Shown: in pieces, positions 38,301 to 50,281 of the stretch | How positions within the stretch are numbered: position 1 is the first letter of the stretch | Layout: every line of letters begins with the position of its first letter | Assembly: GCA_027627225.1 (NCBI GenBank) | Contig: CM051030.1 | Span: 27,826,927 to 27,890,926, forward strand | Direction of reading: 5' to 3' | DNA from: Congeria kusceri | Lineage: Eukaryota > Mollusca > Bivalvia > Myida > Dreissenidae | DNA length: 64,000 nt | Translations under genes and position numbers: made by a program | The notes under the pieces: model-generated | What the model saw: only the letters and a program-made list of their open reading frames with translations | Databases searched by the model: none | Told to the model about the DNA's origin: nothing

Positions 38301-41300
38301 AGTCCGGCATAGGACTTCTACACCCATATATAATAACTGATATAAACTGTCTTTTCATTTTTTTTGTAGTCTTAACGTGTGGATTTTTGTTTTTTTACCA
38401 ACTGCTACACACTAAGCTTCATTTAGTATGTACTAGAACTGATATTGTGAGTTCATTAACTAAACTTTTGTCTTAAATCAGCATCAATTGAAAGCAATAA
38501 CAGACTTTGAAAATATAACAATAATCATTTTATGAACAAATGTCACAGGTGACCTGTTCACAGTTTTCTTTCAACAGTATTTATTTAAACTCACCAGAAC
38601 TCTGGAAGAAAAGGTCAATTGTGATTCCACCTGCAGAATTATTGACAATGGCGCGATAGGTCCCAAAGTCATCTTGTGTTACATTGGTGATAGTTATATT
38701 GGACTGCAGTCTATCTGTTGATGTGACGATATACACTCTACTGGCATTGGTTATTGTCTGCCAGGAGGACGCGGTGAGTTTCTGCCACAGGAATATTGGT
38801 TCCGGATAGGCTATCACTGATAGGGGGATAATGCCAGGCATGTGAAGACGACCTGTCACATTGGTGGTGTTGGGCACAAAGGGAGACATTCGTGGAGTAC
38901 CTGTAAAAATATATCGTATGAAAAACAACATTAAATTTTATCAGTGCTAAGAATGCCAATGTCAAACTGGAAAATGTAGACAATTTAAACACATAAAAAC
39001 AACAGTGTTTAAGCGAACTGTCAACTGTCTTTCATAACGCTTATACGAATACCATAACGGCATTCAGGTTAATCACCAGTATTAATTAGGCATTTACAGA
39101 GCTGTAAAACTTCTGCATGCATTTATTATTTAGATAGTAATTACATATAACAAAATGAATTATTAGACAAACCAATGAATGCAAAGCAATGCATTTAATA
39201 CAAATGTCTAAACCTCAGCAGTGATATTGGATCCATTGCAAGAACAATAGGTTAGACAGTCAATTAACCACATATTAAATACAGATGTACTTACACTTGA
39301 CAAAGAAATGAAGTCGCCTCATTACTGCTTCAGTATTCACCTCATTCTGTGCCATGCATGTATATTCGCCCATGTCGTATTCACATGAGGTGTTGGCTTT
39401 GTGGAACTCTATTTGTCTCTCCGAGGTTGTTACTCCTATTAACTTCCGATCAAGCAACAACTTTATATTTGACGCTGGATTACTCTCTGTCTTGCACACT
39501 AAGTGCAGATCATCACCGGTGTCAGCTATAATCGTTGTTTTATTCGTTATATTGTTGCCATAAAATGAGATAACCTCAGCTGGATCTGCAAGTATACACA
39601 TGCAGTTTGTTTATTTATAAATTTGCAGTGTTCAACAAGGCTTGTACACATATAAGTTTGCATATATATATGTCAATAACTATGAACTATTGTTGCTTAT
39701 AATACAAACAACATATTTTTACCGTAAGGTAAAGGTAAGGTAAAATATAACACAAATACAACAGCACCGCCTACGGGTCCTGGACGCTCAACTTTTTCAT
39801 ATTTGATAGAACTATAGGCTTTGTTTATAGAAAAAGTTTACCACTGTCAAGAAGTGTATTTTGAAGTTCAAGTCAATACCTCATAAAGATATCGAGAAAT
39901 TTGACCTAAAGCAAAAAATCGAAGTTGAAACAAGATTCTAGGTTTGATGAACACACATGCCCCTCGTTGGTGCTGGACAGCCCATTTCTTAGTCCAAGCT
40001 AGGTCAAGCAAGGTCAAAGTGAGGTTGGGTGATATGGGTGGATTGGGGATGGTCATAAGCAACAACTGTGTAAGTATCCAAGTGTTGTAGCCAGCGGTGT
40101 TGGTGCTAGACGAAGTGGTACAATCTAGTTAACCAAGAAACAGCCCATTTGAATTTTCTAAGTGCAAATTAGGTCAAGGTCAAGGTCAAAGTGATGTTGG
40201 GTGATATGGATGGATAGGGAATGTTTGTTTTTTTGTTTGTTTGGATTTTTCGCAGTATTTCAGTCATATAATGGCGGTCAGTTAACCTACTCACACTTTT
40301 GCTGGGTAAGCTGGTTTACCAGTACTAATTGCACATAATTATGCCAGTAACTGTGATCTAGTACTTTGAGTTTCATGTCATAATTATAGTCATTGTGAAA
40401 TTTGACTTAAAGCAAAATTTATAAGTTTAAAAAAGAGGGCCATGATGGCCCAAAGCGCTCACCTGAGAACTGATACAGATGAAGACCAAACTGTTGTGAC
40501 AGGTTTGAAAATTAAGGTATCTGAACAATACGCAGAGGGGGATAGGATCAATTTTGATTTATAACATCGGTTAGTGGAATGGGCTAACTAAAGTACGAGT
40601 TGGGTAGTGGATGTGCGGTTTTTTTGCTAATGGTTCTCAAATCATTTTTCTCGATATTCTTACCTGCCCCTTTTTAATTACCGCAATCATACGAATATAA
40701 TACACACTTTTTTACCCGAAATATTTTATCAAAAGTAGGGGGTGCTTATTATACTTGAATGTAAAGTTTACCTGAAAATGTCTATCCAAATATTTGCGTA
40801 AAACCCTTTCATCATAGATACGTATAAACCCGACCATATCAATTACTGGATACATACGCCTTTCATCGTCTCTATCCATTACCCGATTATACCGTATATT
40901 CACGACTTTCTGGCCAATATTGACGATAAATGTGTTTAAGAAGTACATAAACACAAATGTTCGCCATTTTTTTGGAAGTACCGAGTGCATTTTGGGATAT
41001 GTTGAAGTTAACGTCGAATCAGGACGGGGGTATTCCCATTGAACATTCGTTGATCACGTAATGCAATGTGCGCGCATCAGGTAAAGGTCATATTTTAAAA
41101 ATAGCGACCAATCTAGTAGTGTGTTTAAATTTAGATGGAATGTAGTTACATGTTCAAGCCATTTTCTGATAATTGGGTGAACATAATTTTCTGTGTAAAT
41201 CAACATGTTGCATTCGTCTGTATTTAAATCGTCTGATTTACTTATTTCGATTCGTCTATGTTTAAAACCTGGTTTAACGAGATGCCTACGTAATTTAATC

Positions 41301-44300
41301 GTGTAAGCTACTATGGCTTGTGTACTGACATACAAAAGCATAATAAACAGGCACCTCATTTTTGGATGCGTATTATATTCAGATTTTTATTTTCCCCCAA
41401 AAATGTTGTTAAAACTTGGGGGTGCGTAGTATACACGTGTGCGTATTATATTCGTAAGATTACAGTAAGTCATGGACAATTCTGGAAAATGCAGAAACAG
41501 TAGATTTTGATATCTTTTTCGCGGACAGTTTTGGAGAACTAGTCGCAATTCCATAATTGCGATGGCTGTGCTATACGGTCAAGTTTTGCTTTTTCTTTGA
41601 TACTTTTCTGTCCAATGATGATAAATGGTGTTAATGCAGGCTCTGAAGACATCAATGTTGCATGTACAAATAACTGCATGCAAGTCTTGCAACTGTTGAA
41701 AGTCAAATTGTATCAATCAATTGTTATGGTCATGCGCAAACTGTGTAAGTTTGGTCAACATTGATTAAAAAGCCAATCATTGATAACTTGTTGATGTTTT
41801 TTTTCCAAACACAAGAGGCAATAACTCTGGCCCGATCATGCTTTTATTAGACTTTACCTGTAGTCTTACGTTCATAGACAAACTGTACACGATTGGTGAA
41901 GATTGGATAAAAAATGATGTCTTTATCCTGAATAATGTCTATTTTTCATATTTTTTTACAAAGGGCAATAACTCTGGTGTTTCTGGTCCCATCTTGCTTA
42001 TATTCGACTTCACCTTTAATCCTATGCATATAGACAAACTGTGCAAGATTGGTGAAGATTGGATGAAAAATGAAGTCTCTATCCCGAATAATGTCCATTT
42101 TTGTATATTTTTTTAATAAACAAAGGGCAATAACTCTGGTGTTTGAATACGATCTGGCCCATTTTTGGTGTCTGCTGAGATCTGATGGTCATACACAAGC
42201 TGTGAAAGTTTGGTTAAGAATGGACGGAAAATAAAGTCTAAATGTTGGAATAGGGCATTTTTGCACAATTTAACTCTGGTATTACTATTGTGATCTGACC
42301 CAATAACAATCCCATCCCAGATTTTATGGTCATACACAAACTGTGCAAGTTAGGTCAAGATTGAATAAAAACTGTAGTCCTTATCGCAATAACGGTCCAA
42401 ATTGTTGACGGCATACGGATGACAGACGCCGGACAACGCCAGAGAGGTCCCCTATACCAATAGCTGAACGAGTGAGCTAAAAAGTGCAATTGCTCAAGCA
42501 AAATCCTTAGAAGAGTTACCATCTCTTGTCTAGTGTTAGTTTCTGAGAAATGGACTCTGACAAAAACCTTAACCAAAAAACTTAACTAACGCAAACACGG
42601 ACGACAGAGTAACGACAAAAGCTTGACATTTTTTCTTCGAAAAGTCGAGCTAATGACAGTAATTTAAAACTGTATTAGCTGAACTAATTATTTCAATACT
42701 AATATATTACTACACTGATTAAAGTAATGTCTAATTGAAACATTTAAGCATGTTACTGTGTCTGTATTTACTCTTATACTCACACTTTACGTTGACGTAA
42801 ACCTCCCTTTCTGTTCCACCATTTGCCTCGTTATATCCAGTAGGTGTCATTAAATTGGAGGCTGTAAATGTGTAGATATCTGTTGCACCACGCTGTATGC
42901 TATGGAATTGCAATGGCTTACTTACTGTGATGACGGTATTTACACTCTTCTTAGTCCAGCTGAATGCTGTGTTATTTGGGTTACCATGGACAACATCGAA
43001 GTATACGCTGAAACTGTCATTCTCTACCGTGGATATATAGCTGTCGTTAACAACTGTTGGCGGATTGTTCCCTTCAACATGCATCCCGGCTTGAATAGTT
43101 GGCGGATCTGTAAGTTGTAAACAGTAACAAGTGTATATAAAATCAATCACATTCCAAGCTAATACATAATCTCTATTATGTATACAGATGTATTATAACA
43201 CCATGAGTGTATATGGAAAAGTAAGGCATGCAGGTTCAGATTTACCATAATCTCACGACATGCATCAAGTATAATGATTCGTGTTTATTTCAGGTGATTA
43301 CCTTTAATAATATACAAATTATGTTCTACAAAAAGCAGATAAAACCACCAGACAAGGTGTAAAATACCATATAAAGATATTGTAATACAGAATGTATAAT
43401 GCATAGGATTTTTTGTATGCATGTTTTTTAAGAAAGATAAAAAAGGGTGGTGATTAGTAGTAACTTTTGTAATATTTAAGCAAAAGATATTTGTGGACAA
43501 TATTGATTTTTTTCTACATATATACAGTTGTACAATATGCCATACAATTCAAATGTATACATGCAGGACTGGATACATTTCGAACAGCATCAACAGTATA
43601 GAACAACTCTTATTTCCATACACTATAACTTCCAAATGGCTGGAAAATTAAAACACTGATCCTTAATAATCAGTGAACTCACACAACAAGTGAACATCCA
43701 GCTCAATGCTATTTGTACCATCTATGGTGGTACCAACAGTTGGTACCATGCTGTTGTTCACTTCAATTCTGTATTGGTTACTGCTGACTGATTGAATATT
43801 CTGCACAGTGAGTGTTGAGCCAGGTTGAGTTGTACCATTGGCCAATGTCCATGTATATTTGTATGGTGAAGGAAAACTCGTGCTTTCACATCTAACACTG
43901 AACATTGATCCTCTGATGACATATATTGGTCCTGATGTAAATCTAGATGCACCAACTGTGCATGTAATAACTCCAGGTGGAACTGAAATATGGGTGGTAG
44001 TTTTGCAAAACTTAATTGTGCGTTGTACATTAAACATACATTTATTAGTATTTCTTAACAAAGAAATAATAACAAACTTTATATCGGAAGGAAGCATGCA
44101 CAGATAACTTTATAATTTGTTCACGTTTATTGTGTGTGGCTTTAAAAAGCAAACACATTTGTTACTTTTTATGTTTCTTGAATTAAGATTCTAAAGCCTT
44201 TAGTGTGTGCAATGAATGCTTACTGAGGACTGTCACATCCAGATCAGACTGACTCTCCTTGGGTTCGGATTGGAAGCCTGTTGGGTTCAGTATATTTCTC

Positions 44301-47300
44301 GCTGTACACGTGTTGCTGATGTTGTTAACTGCAGTTATATTCCAAGTTTGAGATGCTCCACTCCAGCTGCATGAAGGCTGGGGGTAACCAGTAGAATTGC
44401 AGGTAACATAGAAACTTGTACCCCTAATCACTTTCAATGGACTGGTACTTATCAAAGTATGTGAGGCACCACTGACATAGTAGAAGGCAGGTGTAGAAGG
44501 TGGAACTGAGGAGAAATAGGCATGCAATACATAGTCAGATGTTAACATAGCATTGACACACGTATGTTGATACATAGTACATCAAAATATATAATATATA
44601 TGTAGTTGTCAGAAACATATTTTCGTGAACACCACAGACAAGCTCATCAACGAATTCAAATGCACTGAATGTGTATATCAGAAAATGTATATTCGAACTA
44701 GAAAATAATTGGCATTTTGTTTTATTAGCCAGTGTCTTCTGATCACTAGGGATGTTAAATAAAAAGTAGATTTATGTGTTAAAATATATTGTAAAATATA
44801 TATTTTATTCAACATGTCAAGAGGAACCAAAGTAACGTGCAGAAATTGTTTAAACACATACCTAGTATGTCCAAGTTGAACGCAGTATTCGCAGTTCCAT
44901 TTATAGAATCCCCTCTTGAAGGCACCATGGTGTTCCACACTGACAAACTGTACGTTGACCTGGTCTGTACATTGGGCACAGATAGGGTTGGGTTGGTTAC
45001 TTGCCCACCACCAGGCAATGTCCATGTGTATTGTGCAGGCGGTTTAGCATCGCTGCTGCATGCAATGTTGAACGTTCTGTAATTTATTACGCTGATGGTT
45101 CCTGATGTTACTTTGTTTGAACCAACAGTGCACTGTGGATCAGTTGGAGGGTCTGGAAAATTATACAGATTAATACACTATGCTTTGTAGCTGAATTTGT
45201 CTAAACATTCAAATGCACTTAGGTTATGGACAGAATATATGGTGTTGTTGATTAATTGATTAATACAATCAAAATCCAGATCATACACAGTACAGTGACA
45301 GCAACTGAAGCATCTCTGGACCAGCCTGAGCTCGTATGGGAAGAAGCACATCTACACTCTGAGTCTACGTTCAACCCAGCTGTCCAGGTGATTGTTCTGG
45401 TAACCGTGTCATCCTGAGTTGATCCAGTCTGGTTTCCGTTGTAGCAGTTCCACGACAACTGGGACAACGGATAACCACCAGTAGCACTGCATGTAAGCTG
45501 TTGTTGGGTAATGGAGTTACGTATCATCTTGTACCCCTCTGTACCTATAAAACCTTGTATAACTGGACCGCTCAGTGGTGGATCTATCGGAAACATATAC
45601 AATTACGACAGGTATTAAAGTGCTGTGTGGCTGGAGAAATTACCAAAGTATGAACTATTACATTATATAACACATTATTATTAAAAGTATTGTTTATCAC
45701 AAAATTATTACAGTAAACATGTATAAAAACATAACAAAGAATGCTATTGCTGATAAAACTGCAACATGGCTATCTGTATCAGATGATCGTATTGTATATA
45801 TTAACAATATATTAAATATTACCTCTACTTCAAATATTTGCAGTGAACAATTCTATATTTAAACTGCCATTAAACACTTACATAGAATATTCAGCAGTAT
45901 TTCTCTTGCTGATTTCTTCACTTCACCCTGTACATTACTTGCTTTACAGAACACTTTACTGCCATTGTCTTCTCGCCTAGCGGTGTATATCAGAGTGCTG
46001 GTGACAATGATTGTTTTGTCTGCAGATGGGGTCTGGGAGGACTCCACGCCCGATGTGATCGCTGTTTCTAATGATCCACTAGCCTTGAACCACGTGACAG
46101 TTGCTGCTGGGATTCCTCCTGACGTCTGACATGTGAATATACGGGTGCTGTTCTCAACAACATCAACATTGTTGCCAGTTGGAGGATTTATGAAGGACAC
46201 ACTCGATATAGGAACTAAAATATGAATTGATGTATTTCGTTTACCGTGTGTGCTAAAATATAATATCCTAATACATACAAAGTAACGAAATCCATTACAA
46301 ACGTAAAACCATGAGCTGTAAACTGTTGACAGGTATCGTATAAGTAAGTGTGCTTGAAAAAGGGCGCATTCGCAAATTGACCTTCACGAAACAATCCATT
46401 TGATTAGTTGTAGGGAAGTCAATAGAATAGGTTTTCGAATATTCGATTGATCTTCCAAACTTATATTCGAATGCATATTATTGAACGTTAAGTACAACAC
46501 GGTAGCACAAAAGGAAGTCATCCTTGGTATTCTAATACAGCAAAATTATGTACTAAATTAGCGTTGTCTTCCAACAGATGTAAAGTAAATGTCAATAATG
46601 AAGAAACCAACTTTTAAACAGAGGATATGTATTTGTGTTTCGGTATGATAACGCGTTATACCACCACAGGAAAGGGAGACATTTTTGATGAACGCTTGAA
46701 TGTATGCTATTAAGTATTTTTATATTAACAAAGTATTCTTGCACAGTGAGTGATATCTTTCTGATTCACTACATAGCATAAAATAAATAATTATACCAAA
46801 CTATTAGAGACGGATTCAAATCTTAAAACGACATGGTATTATGTTCAGGTATACATACATGTATAACCAATAGCGAAATGCGTTTAGGTTTAAGTATATC
46901 GAATAATTGCTATACAAATTTTGTCCCCAAATGGCTATTGTGACTTTGCGGGTCTTGTACACTCATATCACAGTATATTGTTTACCGATGACACCCTTAC
47001 AAAATAGGTGCCATATACATGTGTAACAACACTCACTAAAAGAAGATGTTTCTTCCTTTGCTTTATGTTGTATATTAATAGCAGATATAAACATAAATAC
47101 AATACTCAAATATTCGAATCCCAAACTTCGATTCGAATATTCGGACACTACGCAAATATTCATATATTCGTATACATCCCTAAGAAATTGTAAATAAAAC
47201 ATCATTGTCCTTAATCAATGGTTTCATTATGATCATGATCTTCATGTTTGTCTTCTTCTTCTTTGGTGATGATCAATATGGTGATTACGATGATTATGAT

Positions 47301-50086
47301 GATGATGGTGAAGGTGGTGGTGGTGTTGATGCTGCTGATGATGATAATGATGCTGATGACGATGACGACGATGATGATAGTTATGCTGCTGCTACTGCTA
47401 CTGCTGCTACTCGTCTAGCGAAATCCGCAAAGTTCGCGATATGCGACGGACCAATTTTATCTCGCACGCGATGTCACGAAATCTCGCTAAAACTTGCGAT
47501 TAAAGTGGGTGCGTATTCGCGAACATTTATCATATCAACTTTTATATAGTTCATTAGTTACTAAAATGTTTAATCATCAGCTTGGTTAACATAAATGTAT
47601 GAGATTAGCGTCGAGTCCCTAACAAACCCCCAGTCCAGCTCATTGAAGGCTTCACTTATAGAAAAATAAACATTCGTCCAAAATAAAATTATGAAAAAAT
47701 CTGCATGATATGATTGGTGGTCGATTTCATACATTAACTGTATTTTCAGAGATACTTTTATAATTAATTAGTTCATAACATTATATAGCATTATACAGAT
47801 AATACGTCTAATATGTACAATACCGTGTAATAATGGAACAATACACTCTCGTTGACAGTTTAAACACTACTTGTACTTTGCACTTGTAGGACAATGCAAA
47901 TCAGACTAATGTTTTATTTGTACAAATAAGTAAAAACATAATTTAATAAACTCGATCTGTTGTGAGATTTGTATTTCATGGAAGTAGATGCTCGTAAAGG
48001 CAGATCAATCGAATAACTGCAATAACAATTGAGCATTGTCAGTATCAATATAAGCTGTACTTGAAGTTCATTGTTCACAGTGTTTAACATGTATATCGAC
48101 TTGTGATATCGATTGTTACGGATCTATACGTATTATGCGATAAACAAATAGAAATGTCGCAGCGTATTTTGAGTGGACAGATATTTTATGCCAGGAACAC
48201 GGACGCGGAATGCGGACGCGGATAACGGATAAGGCTACGTTTCCATGTGCCCGCGTGCGTATCCGTCGTCCGTCCATCCTTTTGCAAACAAATACGGCCA
48301 AGAAGAAATTTAAATAAGGCCGCTTTTTCATATATGCGTGATCCGTTATCCATATCCGCATCCGTATCCGTATCCGTCGTCCGCATTTAGCTTTTCCATG
48401 TGTGCGTATCCGTAGTGCGTAATATGATATTATGTATACAGTTTTGCATATTAATTATCATTTATTAACGGTAAGATTATCTTGATTTATAAAACTTATC
48501 TTCAATTTATCGTCGTGTATAGGCTAATAAACCACGATTTGGAATTCTAATGCGAAGGTATTAAACCACGTATTCACTGTGACGTCACTTTCATTGATAA
48601 ACGCTGAACGAATGGTATCACAATCGGAACTACATTTTGCTTTGTTAAAATTATAAACGTGTAAGCCATTAGAAAGGTGCTAAATAAAACGTATATTTAA
48701 ATAGGTTTTGCAGTGTGATGTGGTAGTACATGGTTATGAAGGCTGTTCAGTTTGATAATGGCAAAAACAGTGGAGAATTGTCCTTTTATTAATGGCAATA
48801 AATTGGTTGTAAAATATTTTGGATGAAAAGTACATACAATGTACGCATTTAGGTAATTTTATCCTAATGTAGACACTATCTTTTAAATTTAAGACAATAT
48901 ATAATATATACTAAGACGATATATAATATGCAAATATATAATATTCTTCATGAATTTTGGCCCTGAATACTCGACAACTAGTCCGTGAATGTGTCCGTGT
49001 CCGTAAAATCGCTCACTGCCTGATTCGTCACGGATGCGGACACGGACACGGACGTATACGGACACGGACAAATGGAAACGACTCTGCGTATTTAAACTGG
49101 ATACGATATTTTATTTTACGGACACGGACGCGGATCACAGACACGGATAACGGACCACGCGCACATGGAAAAGCGGCCTAAGTATTTCCATATGTTCGTA
49201 ATCCGTATCCGTCGTTTAACACTCGAACATGTAAAAGCAGCATACTTTGAAAAAATACATTATGATATCTTTCATTTGACACCCCACTCTAACTATACAC
49301 ATACTCTCTCGCGAAGGTACCCCGCTACGAGCAATTGTTTCCTTTTCGCGAATCATCGTCACACTATTTCTCGAAAAGGAAACAAAGGCTCGTCATGACA
49401 GCGCGAATTGCGTGGCGTGTGCTGCAGTTATTTCAAACATTAACGAAATTGCAGTGCAAAATCATTCCTAAACGGAATAAGAGACCTGATGAACTGAGAT
49501 TTAAAAAGCAGCATGATAAATGCATCTTTCTCATACACTAGTATTGTACGTCAAGCTAATTACTGTTCAGTTCATTGCTATCTTCGTATACAGAACTGGT
49601 TTCCAATTTATTTAGTAGTTTATACGTGTGTCTGTATGCCACTAAAATAAGACAACACTATTATAAAATCATTAAAAACGTATATGTTCATTTACCTGGT
49701 ACTGTGATGGTAGCGTTGTTGCTAAACATTGATAGACCATTTGCATTATTAACACTGCACTGCCACCGGTCTCCATCCTGTTTACGGTCCACCTGCAGGA
49801 GAGTCAGGGTGTAGACAGTTGTACTGACACACGTGTAGTTGAATCCTTGTGGAATTGGGGTGGGATCTGATATGCATGTTCCTGATGACAGTGCGGTCCT
49901 TAATTTTGTTAAACCATTCTGAATCCAACCCACAGGTATCACAGCACTAGGCAGGACACAGGTCAAAGTCAGTGGGTTGTTCTCTGCTACCACAGACACA
50001 TCAGATGTCAGAAGTGGGTTCTGTGCCAAAACTGAAATTTGGAAAGAATGAATACATTCAAAATCAGAATATGTGTGATAAATAAA

Positions 50087-50172
<86 letters not shown>

Positions 50173-50173
50173 C

Positions 50174-50232
<59 letters not shown>

Positions 50233-50249
50233 CAGAAGCAGTAGTAGTA

Positions 50250-50281
<32 letters not shown>

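Noticed and set aside
47205..47549. Asp/Ala-rich 114-codon ORF
   Set aside because: Produced by imperfect GAT/GCT microsatellite runs inside an intron.
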